55,547 nt of DNA from CAUPWF01 sp964369775 (GTDB lineage Bacteria > Bacillota > Clostridia > Lachnospirales > Lachnospiraceae). This document shows, in pieces, positions 44,367 to 53,206 of the stretch; position 1 is the stretch's first letter, and each line of letters opens with the position of its first letter. A model generated the notes under the pieces. The model searched no databases. It saw only the letters and a program-made list of their open reading frames with translations, and was not told the origin of the DNA. Where the stretch lies: positions 1 through 55,547 of the forward strand of contig CAYJHQ010000021.1 in the NCBI GenBank assembly GCA_964369775.1. The letters are read 5' to 3'. A program made the position numbers and the translations under genes.

Positions 44367-46376
44367 TTATAATAGGTCTGTTTCATCAAAATCTGTTTCA
44401 CTCACGGCTTCAACAGCTGTTTCTTCAACCACTTCACTCGCTTCTTCTTTTGAATCAACTTCTTTTTCAACTTCTTCAGACACTTCTTCTTTTGGAGTAA
44501 TCCCTTCTACTTTATAGAAAATTTCCATAAATTCTTTTCCGGTAATTGTCTCTTTTTCTATCAAATAATCTGCAATCTTATCTAACGTGTCTCTATGATC
44601 ATTTAGAAGTTGTTTTGCAGACTCATAAGAATTTTTCAGTATCTTCATTACTTCTTGGTCTATCTCTGCCGCTGTTGCCTCTCCACAATTCGATACCGCT
44701 CTACCGTCTAAATATCTACTTTGCACTGACTCTAAGCCAATCAATCCAAACTTCTCTGACATTCCGTATTGAGTAATCATACTTCTAGCAATTTTTGTAG
44801 CCTTTTCAATGTCATTTGACGCTCCAGTTGTCACTGTCTCAAATACAATTTCCTCTGCTGCTCTTCCTGCTAAAAGACCAATCAACATAGCATCTAATTC
44901 TTTTTTTGTATTTAGGAATTTTTCTTCTTCTGGAGTATGCATTACATATCCTAATGCCCCCATTGTTCTTGGTACAATCGTAATCTTCTGCACTGGTTCT
45001 GCATCTTTTTGTAATGCACTAACAAGAGCATGTCCTACCTCGTGATAAGAAACGATTCTTCTCTCTTCTTTATTTAACACTCTATCTTTTTTCTCTTTAC
45101 CTACCAGTACCACTTCAACTGCTTCAAATAAATCTTCTTGGCTTACTACACTTCTTCCATGCTTTACCGCTGTGATTGCTGCCTCGTTAATCATGTTGGC
45201 CAAATCTGATCCCACTGCTCCTGATGTCGCTAGTGCAATTGCTTCTAAATCAACTGTCTCATCCAATTTTACATCTTTTGCATGTACTTTTAATGTGCTT
45301 ACGCGTCCTTTTAAATCTGGTTTGTCAACCACAATCCTTCTGTCGAATCTACCTGGTCTAAGAAGTGCTGGATCTAAAATTTCTGGTCTATTTGTGGCTG
45401 CTAACAATAAAAGACCTTTGTTCGTATCAAATCCATCCATCTCTGCCAATAGCTGATTCAATGTTTGTTCTCTCTCGTCATTACTGCTCATCGCGTTGTC
45501 ACGACTCTTTCCGATTGCATCAATCTCATCGATAAACACGATACAAGGTGCCATCTTTTGTGCCTCTTTAAAGAGATCACGCACACGAGATGCTCCAACT
45601 CCTACATACATCTCTACAAATGCCGAACCCGATAGCGAAAAAAATGGTACTTTTGCTTCTCCTGCTACTGCTTTTGCAAGTAATGTCTTTCCTGTACCTG
45701 GCGGACCTACTAACAATGCCCCCTTCGGTAACTTAGCTCCTACACTAGTGTATTTCCCAGGATTGTGCAAGAAATCTACCACTTCTTGTAGTGACTCTTT
45801 TGCTTCATCTTGTCCTGCTACATCTGCAAATGTCACTCCAGTTGTTTTTTCTACGTATAGCTTTGCATTATTTTTTCCTACTCCCATAATACCGCCGCCA
45901 CCTTTAGACATCTTTCTCATAAAGAAACTAAATAAGATGGCTATAATTATAATTGGAAAGAACATACTGATAACACTTAGAACCACATCCGTTGTAGAAT
46001 CTCCCAACTCTCCTTTATACTCTAGCTCCGACTTCTCTTCTGCCGCTTCCAACCTGTCTATCAAACCAGGATCATAAATCATCACTGTATAATATTCGCT
46101 AATTAAATCTTCCTTCTCTTTTGGAACAATATGAATCTGACCTTGGCTACTGTTTACCTCTACACTTTCAATTTCTTCATTTTCCAACATATCGATAAAT
46201 TCATTATATGGAATTTCTTTTGCTGATGTATTTTGACCAAATTGCCATACACTAAACACGATAGCTGCTGTAATAATCGTTGTTAAAACAATGAGATTAA
46301 AATCTCTTTTGTTATTATTATTCCCTTTTCCATTCCCATTTTTATTAGGTCCATTGCTACCTTTATTATTATCCAT
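44367..46376 (-). CDS. ftsH: ATP-dependent zinc metalloprotease FtsH
   Basis: A membrane-anchored AAA+ protease that degrades unneeded or misfolded membrane and cytosolic proteins. The 669-aa protein starts with an Asn/Gly/Lys-rich cytosolic tail, then a helix (about 27-47), an extracellular domain, a second helix (about 115-137), an AAA domain (Walker A GPPGTGKT, Walker B IVFIDEIDAIG, second region of homology ATNRPEILDPALLRPGRFD) and the zinc protease with HEVGH and a distal Asp. The final 35 residues are Glu/Val-rich. The start is at the ATG after GTGAGGAGGAATAGA, eight codons into the longest frame. Its usual neighbours tilS and hpt are not next to it. Confidence 0.97.
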   Translation of the reverse strand: MDNNKGSNGPNKNGNGKGNNNNKRDFNLIVLTTIITAAIVFSVWQFGQNTSAKEIPYNEFIDMLENEEIESVEVNSSQGQIHIVPKEKEDLISEYYTVMIYDPGLIDRLEAAEEKSELEYKGELGDSTTDVVLSVISMFFPIIIIAILFSFFMRKMSKGGGGIMGVGKNNAKLYVEKTTGVTFADVAGQDEAKESLQEVVDFLHNPGKYTSVGAKLPKGALLVGPPGTGKTLLAKAVAGEAKVPFFSLSGSAFVEMYVGVGASRVRDLFKEAQKMAPCIVFIDEIDAIGKSRDNAMSSNDEREQTLNQLLAEMDGFDTNKGLLLLAATNRPEILDPALLRPGRFDRRIVVDKPDLKGRVSTLKVHAKDVKLDETVDLEAIALATSGAVGSDLANMINEAAITAVKHGRSVVSQEDLFEAVEVVLVGKEKKDRVLNKEERRIVSYHEVGHALVSALQKDAEPVQKITIVPRTMGALGYVMHTPEEEKFLNTKKELDAMLIGLLAGRAAEEIVFETVTTGASNDIEKATKIARSMITQYGMSEKFGLIGLESVQSRYLDGRAVSNCGEATAAEIDQEVMKILKNSYESAKQLLNDHRDTLDKIADYLIEKETITGKEFMEIFYKVEGITPKEEVSEEVEKEVDSKEEASEVVEETAVEAVSETDFDETDLL

Positions 46377-46644
46377 TCTATTCCTCCTCACCGTACCCAT
46401 TAATTATATGGGCGATTCCAATATTTATCAATAAAAAGATTATGAAATCCTTATATTTATTTCTAAAGCTTTTCTAAACTCTATTCTTACGTTATACTAA
46501 AAGCAAGAAAAGAATTTTATCGTAGATTTTTTTTAAATCTTATTGTATAATATAACTTTGAAAAATACTCTGAATAATTAATAGAGTTTGTATGCAATGA
46601 AGAATGAATAAACACTTCATTTGCCATGGATAAAGGAGGAAAAA

Positions 46645-48252
46645 ATGTCCGTAAAATACGTATTTGTCACAGGTGGCGTTGTATCTGGTTTGGGAAAAGG
46701 AATTACTGCTGCTTCGTTAGGACGTCTATTGAAAGCGCGTGGATATAAAGTTACCATGCAAAAATTTGATCCCTATATTAATATCGATCCTGGAACTATG
46801 AATCCCGTTCAACACGGTGAAGTTTTTGTTACAGACGATGGTGCTGAAACCGATTTGGACTTAGGCCATTATGAACGTTTCATAGATGAGAGTTTAGGTA
46901 AAATCTCTAATGTCACTACTGGTAAGATTTACTGGTCTGTTCTTCACAAAGAAAGACGTGGAGACTTTGGTGGTGGAACTGTTCAAGTAATACCACATAT
47001 CACAAACGAAATAAAAGATCGTTTTTATCGTAACCCTGGTGCTAAAGAGACTGAGATTGCTATCATTGAAGTTGGTGGAACTGTTGGAGATATGGAAAGC
47101 CAACCATTCTTGGAGTCTATTCGACAATTCCAAAAAGATATGGGACGCGAAAATGTTGTCCTTATTCACGTAACACTAATTCCATATTTGAAAGCTTCTC
47201 AAGAGATGAAAACAAAGCCGACACAAGCGAGTGTAAAAGATTTACAAAGTCTTGGAATTCAACCAGATGTTCTCGTATGTCGTACTGAATATCCACTTGA
47301 TGTTGGATTGAAAAGTAAAATAGCTCTGTTTTGTAATGTTGATCAAGATGCAGTGTTACAAAACCTTGATGTAGAATACCTATACGAAGCTCCACTTGCA
47401 ATGGAAGAAGAAAAATTGGCACATGTAGTGTGTAAAGCTCTTCATATCCCTTGTCCAGAGCCAGATTTAAAGGATTGGACTGAGATGGTGGAATATTTAA
47501 GAAACCCTAATACTGAAGTGACCATCGCACTAGTTGGAAAGTATATCCAATTGAGAGATGCTTACTTAAGTGTTGTAGAAGCACTTAAGCATGGTGGAAT
47601 ATTTAATCGCTCTACCGTAAATATTAAATGGGTTGATTCAGAGGAAGTAAATGATGAAAATGTTGCTGAGATTCTTGGTGATGTAGATGGAATTCTAATC
47701 CCTGGTGGATTTGGTCACAGAGGAATCGATGGAAAACTATCTGCCATCAAATATGCTCGTACTAACAAGATTCCATTCCTTGGAATTTGTTTAGGTATGC
47801 AATTATCAATTGTTGAATTTGCAAGAAATGTCATTGGACTACACGATGCTCATAGCGCAGAGTTAAATCCAAATACAACCTATCCTATCATCCACATTAT
47901 GCCAGATCAAATAGGCATTGAAGATATCGGTGGGACATTGAGACTTGGATCTTATCCTTGTATCATTGATAAACACTCAAAAGCATACAAAGTATATGGT
48001 AAAAAAGAGACTCACGAACGTCACCGTCACAGATATGAAGTAAATAACGACTATCGTCTTGACTTAGAGTCTCACGGAATGAAGCTATCTGGTCTTTCTC
48101 CAGATGGAAGAATTGTAGAGATGATTGAGATCGACGACCATCCTTGGTTTATTGCAACACAAGCGCATCCTGAATTAAAATCTAGACCAAATAGACCACA
48201 TCCGTTATTTAAAGGATTTATCGAGGCATCATTAGAATATAAGAATAAATAA
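46645..48252 (+). CDS. pyrG: CTP synthase
   Basis: PyrG makes CTP from UTP, ATP and glutamine. The 535-aa protein has the N-terminal amidoligase domain (TGGVVSGLGKGITAASLGRLL, KFDPYINIDPGTMNP, GGTVGDMES) and the C-terminal class I glutamine amidotransferase domain with the nucleophile Cys in FLGICLGMQ and the His/Glu pair in TQAHPELKS. The ATG after AAAGGAGGAAAAA is the start; the longer frame would begin at a TTG without a site. In the 244-bp upstream spacer a TATAAT at 46546-46551 is the only promoter-like element and has no good -35 partner. A pyrG-type attenuator was not found. Transcription ends at a hairpin shared with dapL. Confidence 0.97.
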   Translation: MSVKYVFVTGGVVSGLGKGITAASLGRLLKARGYKVTMQKFDPYINIDPGTMNPVQHGEVFVTDDGAETDLDLGHYERFIDESLGKISNVTTGKIYWSVLHKERRGDFGGGTVQVIPHITNEIKDRFYRNPGAKETEIAIIEVGGTVGDMESQPFLESIRQFQKDMGRENVVLIHVTLIPYLKASQEMKTKPTQASVKDLQSLGIQPDVLVCRTEYPLDVGLKSKIALFCNVDQDAVLQNLDVEYLYEAPLAMEEEKLAHVVCKALHIPCPEPDLKDWTEMVEYLRNPNTEVTIALVGKYIQLRDAYLSVVEALKHGGIFNRSTVNIKWVDSEEVNDENVAEILGDVDGILIPGGFGHRGIDGKLSAIKYARTNKIPFLGICLGMQLSIVEFARNVIGLHDAHSAELNPNTTYPIIHIMPDQIGIEDIGGTLRLGSYPCIIDKHSKAYKVYGKKETHERHRHRYEVNNDYRLDLESHGMKLSGLSPDGRIVEMIEIDDHPWFIATQAHPELKSRPNRPHPLFKGFIEASLEYKNK

Positions 48253-48275
48253 TTGCTTTATATAACTCATCTAAA

Positions 48276-48301
48276 AACGAGGCTGCATCCGCAGCCTCGT
48301 T
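48276..48301. terminator. Terminator shared by pyrG and dapL
   Basis: AACGAGGCTGC pairs perfectly over 11 bp with GCAGCCTCGTT around ATCC. The T run is on the minus strand, so it best serves dapL; on the plus strand only TCATTATT follows. Confidence 0.8.
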
Positions 48302-48306
48302 CATTA

Positions 48307-49521
48307 TTACATTTCTTTAATTCTCTTTAACGCTTCAATTGTGTTCTCATAAGTTCCAAATGCTGTAAGTCTAAAGTACCCTTCCCCGCTTGGACCAAAA
48401 CCAGAACCAGGTGTTCCAACAACTCCTGCATTGTTTAATAAATGATCGAAGAAATCCCAAGAAGTCATTCCCTCCGGAGTCTTTAACCAAATATATGGTG
48501 CATTTACTCCTCCTGATACAGAGTATCCCATATCTTTTAATCCATCATAAATTACCGATGCATTCTTCATATAATAAGCAACTTGATCTTTAATCTGTGC
48601 TTTTCCTTCTTCTGAATAAACTGCTTCTCCACCTCTTTGGATGATATAAGGAGCTCCATTGTATTTTGTTCCGTGACGACGCGCCCATAACGCGTGTAGT
48701 GTTACATCTCCACATTTCAAGTCTTTTGGGATCACTGTAAATCCTAGACGAACGCCTGTAAATCCTGCATTTTTAGAAAAGCTTCTAAGCTCAATTGCGC
48801 AAGTTCTAGCCCCTTCGCATTCATAAATTGAGTGTGGTACTTCTTCTTCTGAAATATATGCTTCATATGCTGCATCATAGATGATTACTGCACCTACTTT
48901 ATTCGCATAATCTACCCATTTTTGTAATTCTGATTTTGGAATAGTAGAACCTGTTGGGTTATTTGGGAAGCAAAGGTAAATAATATCTGGTGTCTCTGTT
49001 GGAAGTTGTGGCGCAAAATTATTCTCTTCTAAGCATGGCATGTAGATTACATCGCTCCATGTCTCTTTTGCCACATCATAAGTTCCTGTACGACCTGCCA
49101 TTACGTTTGTGTCTACATATACTGGGTATACTGGGTCACAAACTGCAATTTTATTGTCTTTACTAAAAATCTCTTGGATATTTCCCGAATCGCATTTTGC
49201 ACCGTCTGATACAAAAATTTCATCTGCCTCGATTTGACACCCTCTATCTTTATAATCGTTTTTTACAATCGCACTTCTTAAAAATTCATATCCCAAATCT
49301 GGCGCATATCCATGAAAACTCTCTCTTACAGCCATCTCATCTACTGCTCCGTGAAGTGATTTAATAATCGCTGGTGCAAGAGGTTGTGTTACGTCTCCAA
49401 TCCCAAGTCTGATAATAGTTTTATCTGGGTTTTCCGCTGTAAAAGCATTTACCTTTTTTGCAATATTTGAAAACAAATAACTTCCTGGTAATTTTAAATA
49501 ATCATCATTAATTTTAAACAT
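48307..49521 (-). CDS. dapL: LL-diaminopimelate aminotransferase
   Basis: DapL converts tetrahydrodipicolinate directly to LL-diaminopimelate, using glutamate and pyridoxal phosphate, bypassing the acylated intermediates of the lysine pathway. The 404-aa fold-type I aminotransferase has LGIGDVTQPL near the N-terminus, SDGAKCDSGN, CFPNNPTG, YDAAYEAYI and the PLP lysine in RSFSKNAGFTGVRLG, all matching DapL rather than general aspartate aminotransferases. It lies 63 nt downstream of dapF, the next enzyme in the pathway, so the two genes form a functional pair for meso-diaminopimelate and lysine. Confidence 0.95.
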   Translation of the reverse strand: MFKINDDYLKLPGSYLFSNIAKKVNAFTAENPDKTIIRLGIGDVTQPLAPAIIKSLHGAVDEMAVRESFHGYAPDLGYEFLRSAIVKNDYKDRGCQIEADEIFVSDGAKCDSGNIQEIFSKDNKIAVCDPVYPVYVDTNVMAGRTGTYDVAKETWSDVIYMPCLEENNFAPQLPTETPDIIYLCFPNNPTGSTIPKSELQKWVDYANKVGAVIIYDAAYEAYISEEEVPHSIYECEGARTCAIELRSFSKNAGFTGVRLGFTVIPKDLKCGDVTLHALWARRHGTKYNGAPYIIQRGGEAVYSEEGKAQIKDQVAYYMKNASVIYDGLKDMGYSVSGGVNAPYIWLKTPEGMTSWDFFDHLLNNAGVVGTPGSGFGPSGEGYFRLTAFGTYENTIEALKRIKEM

Positions 49522-49584
49522 TTTTTTCTCCTAAGCTAATTTATTGAAATGAATACTACTCCATTTCTCTCTCGATAGTCTATT

Positions 49585-50421
49585 CTAACCGATTCTTATC
49601 TCCCCGTCAAATACAAATGCTGCTGGCCCTGTCATATAGACTGTATTTTTTTCTCTATCCCATTCAATTTCAAGGTCTCCACCTAATAACTTAACTGTTG
49701 CTTTGTTGTCACACTTATCATTTAACACACTAGCAACTAACACTGCACAAGCTCCTGTTCCACAGGCTAGCGTCTCTCCTGACCCTCTTTCCCATACACG
49801 CATCTCCACAGTGTTTCTATCAATCACTTTTGCAAACTCTGTATTAATTCGCTCTGGAAAGCATTCATGATTTTCAAACAGGGGGCCTATTTTTTCAATT
49901 TCTAAATCCTCTACCTCGTCCATATAGATTACTATATGGGGATTTCCCATTGAAACACCTGTCATCTGATAAGTCTCACCTTTTATTTCAATATCTTGGC
50001 TTATACAAGACTCTCCACTCATATTCATCGGAATACTTTTAGGTTCAAGTATTGGCGCTCCCATATCAACTCGCACGCTTTGTACCTCTCCATTTTGTAC
50101 ATCAAGGCTTAAATACTTAATTCCTCCCAATGTCTCCACTGAAATTTCAGTCTTATCCGTTAACTTTCTATCATATACATATTTCCCTACACAACGAATT
50201 CCATTGCCGCACATCTTTCCTCTAGACCCATCTGCGTTATACATCTCCATTTCAAAATCAGCATTTTTTGATGGATTGATTAAAATCAAACCATCAGATC
50301 CGATTCCAAAGTGCCTATCGCTTACTATACACGCAGTCTCTTCTTTATTTTCTATCGTTTCTTCAAATCCATTTACATACACATAATCATTGCCTATTCC
50401 TTGCATCTTTGTGAATTTCAT
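49585..50421 (-). CDS. dapF: Diaminopimelate epimerase
   Basis: DapF interconverts LL- and meso-diaminopimelate, the latter being used for lysine and peptidoglycan. The 278-aa protein has GIGNDYVYV, the first catalytic Cys in MCGNGIRCVGK and the second in ACGTGACAVLVAS. The start is the ATG 8 nt after AGGAG, three codons inside the longest frame. It begins 11 nt after the stop of the ANTAR regulator gene and precedes dapL, so nitrogen assimilation and diaminopimelate synthesis look cotranscribed. Confidence 0.96.
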   Translation of the reverse strand: MKFTKMQGIGNDYVYVNGFEETIENKEETACIVSDRHFGIGSDGLILINPSKNADFEMEMYNADGSRGKMCGNGIRCVGKYVYDRKLTDKTEISVETLGGIKYLSLDVQNGEVQSVRVDMGAPILEPKSIPMNMSGESCISQDIEIKGETYQMTGVSMGNPHIVIYMDEVEDLEIEKIGPLFENHECFPERINTEFAKVIDRNTVEMRVWERGSGETLACGTGACAVLVASVLNDKCDNKATVKLLGGDLEIEWDREKNTVYMTGPAAFVFDGEIRIG

Positions 50422-50432
50422 ACACTTCACTC

Positions 50433-50978
50433 CTATCTCTTTAGCATGCTTAATGTCATATAAGCTGCATCCACTATATTACATCCGTTACTCATACTTA
50501 TCTTTTGTAAATATTTATGAGCCTCATCCTCTGTCATCCGCTTTCTCTTAATCAATAACCCTTTTGCCTTGTCCAAAATCTCTGTCTGTTCTTTTGTCCT
50601 TGTACGCTTCTGCCCTTGTGCCCTAACTGTTGAGCTAGTTTTATTGTGAATCGACCACATGGTATTAACTAATTCATGAGGTTTTATAGGTGTCGCTAGA
50701 GATGTCACCCCTTCTATATCTTCTGCTTCTCCTCGCTGTTTTGATGAGATGAGAATCATCTCAAAACTAGACGGCAAACAATCTTTCAATTCATTATACA
50801 TGATATCACACATTCTATAACCTGAAATTACAATTCCTTCTGACAAGGCTTCTGCACATTGGATTACTTGTGCACCACTTGTACACACTTCTAATACTTC
50901 AATCCCATTATGCGATAAAATATTTCGTATCTGTGTTGCGTTCTCTCTCTTAGGAAATACAACAATCACATTATTCAC
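50433..50978 (-). CDS. ANTAR-domain RNA-binding response regulator
   Basis: A 181-aa protein with a receiver-like N-terminal domain (about 1-120) and an ANTAR domain at the C-terminus (about 125-180: GLLIKRKRMTEDEAHKYLQK, then AAYMTL). ANTAR proteins bind paired hexaloop RNA hairpins and block terminators, often in nitrogen genes. The receiver half lacks an obvious acidic pocket and phospho-acceptor pattern, so it is probably a pseudo-receiver. The start is GTG, preceded by AGGAGG with 7-nt spacing. It lies 33 nt downstream of glnA, which suggests control of nitrogen metabolism. Its RNA targets were not found in the short spacers of this operon. Confidence 0.88.
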   Translation of the reverse strand: MNNVIVVFPKRENATQIRNILSHNGIEVLEVCTSGAQVIQCAEALSEGIVISGYRMCDIMYNELKDCLPSSFEMILISSKQRGEAEDIEGVTSLATPIKPHELVNTMWSIHNKTSSTVRAQGQKRTRTKEQTEILDKAKGLLIKRKRMTEDEAHKYLQKISMSNGCNIVDAAYMTLSMLKR

Positions 50979-51011
50979 GTATGTACCTCCTATACTTAAT
51001 CTTTGTTACTC

Positions 51012-52343
51012 TTACATCTTGTGCAAATACTGTTCAATCTCCCATTGGGTAACTTGATTCCTATAGTCTTGGTACTCTTTTCTTTTCAGTTCAATCATCT
51101 TTTTAGCCATCTCTTCACCTAAGACGCTAATGATTAATTCATCTTTCTCAAACTCTTTGATTGCCTCTATTAAATTCTTTGGTAAATCCTCTATATTCAA
51201 CTCTTCTCTTTCTTTAGTTGTCAACTCAAATAGATTGGCATCCACACTTTTTGGTGGTTGAATCTTGTTGTCAATTCCATCCATTCCAGCCGCTATACAA
51301 AGTGCAAATGCAAGATATGGGTTAGCTGTAGCATCTGGGCTTCTAAGTTCTACCCTAGCACTAGACGCAGAAGCCGCAGGTATACGTATCAGTGGACTTC
51401 TGTTTTTACACGACCATGCAATATGATTCGGTGCTTCATGGCCTGGCACAAATCTTTTGTATGAATTTACTGTAGGATTAACTATAAATGTAATTGCTTT
51501 CATGTGCTTCATTAATCCCCCTATAAAATAATAGGCTTCTTCACTTAAATGATTCTCATCTTCTTCGCTATAAAAAATGTTTTCTTCATCTTTTGTAATC
51601 GAAAAGTTCAAATGTAATCCTGATCCTGGTCCATCTGATTTTGGCTTTGGCATGAAAGTCGCATGCATTCCATGTCTATTAGCAATTGTTTTTGCCACAA
51701 GTTTAAATGTCATCAAATTATCCGCCATAACAACTGGATCATCTGGGCTTAAATCTATCTCGTGTTGTGCCGGTGCACTTTCATGATGTGATGCTTCAAT
51801 CCCAATCCCCATACTTTCTAGTGTTAACACTATGTCTCTTCTTGTATTTTCACCAAGATCTAATGGTCCTAGATCAAAATATCCGGCTACTTCGTTAGAG
51901 TTTGTAGTAGCCCTTCCTTCCTCATCTGTATGGAATAAAAAGAACTCACACTCTGGTCCCACTTTGAAATCATATCCTTTCTTTGTAGCATCAGACACCA
52001 CTTTCTTTAAGATATGTCTTGGATCTCCCTCAAAAGGTTCCTTATCAAAGCAATGAACATCACAAATCATCCTTGCTACTTTCCCCTGCTGCGGTCTCCA
52101 TGGAAAAATCTCAAACGAATCTAAATCTGGATAGAGATACATATCCGACTCTTCAATTCTAGCAAATCCCTCTACTGACGAACCATCAAACATACATTCA
52201 TTGTTCAAGACCTTCTCCAATTGACTAACCGTTACTGCTACATTTTTCATGATTCCAAATACATCAGTAAACTGTAATCTAACAAACCTCACGTCTTCTT
52301 CTTCAACCATTCGGTAAATATCTGCTCTACTGTATTGACTCAT
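51012..52343 (-). CDS. glnA: Glutamine synthetase type I
   Basis: GlnA joins ammonia to glutamate at the cost of ATP. The 443-aa length is that of the GSI-alpha group of Firmicutes, regulated by feedback and protein partners rather than adenylylation. Motifs: FDGSSVEGFA, metal-binding EIDLSPDDP, GSGLHLNFS, the ATP site KRFVPGHEAPNHIAWS and RIPAASASSARVELRSPD. The start is at the ATG after AAAAGGAGGAAGAGA, seven codons inside the longest frame. It lies 23 nt downstream of the PdaB-like gene and upstream of the ANTAR regulator. No GlnR-type operator was identified. Confidence 0.97.
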   Translation of the reverse strand: MSQYSRADIYRMVEEEDVRFVRLQFTDVFGIMKNVAVTVSQLEKVLNNECMFDGSSVEGFARIEESDMYLYPDLDSFEIFPWRPQQGKVARMICDVHCFDKEPFEGDPRHILKKVVSDATKKGYDFKVGPECEFFLFHTDEEGRATTNSNEVAGYFDLGPLDLGENTRRDIVLTLESMGIGIEASHHESAPAQHEIDLSPDDPVVMADNLMTFKLVAKTIANRHGMHATFMPKPKSDGPGSGLHLNFSITKDEENIFYSEEDENHLSEEAYYFIGGLMKHMKAITFIVNPTVNSYKRFVPGHEAPNHIAWSCKNRSPLIRIPAASASSARVELRSPDATANPYLAFALCIAAGMDGIDNKIQPPKSVDANLFELTTKEREELNIEDLPKNLIEAIKEFEKDELIISVLGEEMAKKMIELKRKEYQDYRNQVTQWEIEQYLHKM

Positions 52344-52366
52344 TCTCTTCCTCCTTTTGTTCACAT

Positions 52367-53134
52367 CTATTTTTCTACCTGTGTTCCATCGACTTCTAAA
52401 TAATAATCTTCTGTATATATCAGTTCTGATAAGGGTACAAATTCATACCCTTTTTCTCTAATACCTAGTATAACCTCTTCCAATGCCTCTTTTGTATATT
52501 TCGCCTCGCCATTCATTAAAATGATTGCTCCATTTTTTAGCTCTTCGTGCTCAACTACAGTCTTAATAATACTCTCTTTTCCATAATCTTTCCAGTCCAA
52601 ACTATTTACCGACCACCTTATTGTATAATACCCGAGTTCTTCTCCACTTCTTATCACCTCATTATCATACGCCCCATAAGGTGGGCGAAATAGGTTCATC
52701 TCATATCCTGTAAGGTTCTTAACGTACTCGTGAACTATACTGATTTCAGCCTTTTTTTCTTCCATTGATAACTGTGTCATATTCTCGTGATTCAAGCTAT
52801 GATTTCCTATATCGTGACCTAATTCTATCATCTTCTCTATGTAATCAGGAAATTCCTCGCTCCAATTCCCTGTTATAAAAAAAGTAGCCTTCACATTATG
52901 TTTCTCCAAAATTCCAAGTACTTCCTCTATATTCTCCCCACCCCAAGACAAATCAAAAGTAAGTGCTACATTCTTTTCGTCTGTCTTCACTCGATAAATA
53001 GGAAGTTCTCTTCCATTCACATTGTTAGATACCTTTATTACTGCCGGCATATACATAACTCCACCTAGCACAGTAATAAAAATCAAGATGAATGTCCACA
53101 TCGGTATTTTTGTGTTTCTAATTCGCTCCCTCAT
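52367..53134 (-). CDS. PdaB-like polysaccharide deacetylase
   Basis: A 255-aa membrane-anchored NodB-fold protein, with one N-terminal helix (about 11-31) and an external deacetylase domain. Motif 1 reads TFDLSWGG, as in the sporulation-linked PdaB group, instead of the TFDDG of active chitin/peptidoglycan deacetylases; motif 2 HSLNH and motif 3 RPPYGAYD are kept. One of the usual two aspartates is therefore missing, so activity is uncertain. The start chosen is the ATG 5 nt after AGGTGG; a GTG three codons earlier is possible. Part of that ribosome site is in a hairpin. It is the first of five minus-strand genes ending with dapL. Confidence 0.88.
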   Translation of the reverse strand: MRERIRNTKIPMWTFILIFITVLGGVMYMPAVIKVSNNVNGRELPIYRVKTDEKNVALTFDLSWGGENIEEVLGILEKHNVKATFFITGNWSEEFPDYIEKMIELGHDIGNHSLNHENMTQLSMEEKKAEISIVHEYVKNLTGYEMNLFRPPYGAYDNEVIRSGEELGYYTIRWSVNSLDWKDYGKESIIKTVVEHEELKNGAIILMNGEAKYTKEALEEVILGIREKGYEFVPLSELIYTEDYYLEVDGTQVEK

Positions 53135-53142
53135 CAAATCCA

Positions 53143-53175
53143 CCTACATATATAGCTTAATTTAATATATGTAGG
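53143..53175 (-). promoter_or_regulatory. Hairpin overlapping the ribosome site of the PdaB-like gene
   Basis: On the minus strand CCTACATATAT...ATATATGTAGG forms an 11-bp perfect stem with an 11-nt loop. The AGG of the AGGTGG ribosome site lies in the 3' arm, nine bases from the start codon, so folding could limit translation. There is no T run, so it is not a terminator. Confidence 0.5.
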
Positions 53176-53206
53176 GATACTTCGTTTATTCAACAACGAA
53201 TATAGA

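Noticed and set aside
46401..46644. pyrG attenuator of the Bacillus type
   Set aside because: No GGGC-initiated transcript start or leader hairpin with T run could be made out; only a weak promoter-like TATAAT is visible.
49522..49584. Lysine riboswitch or T-box before dapL/dapF
   Set aside because: The spacers are far too short and contain no conserved elements.
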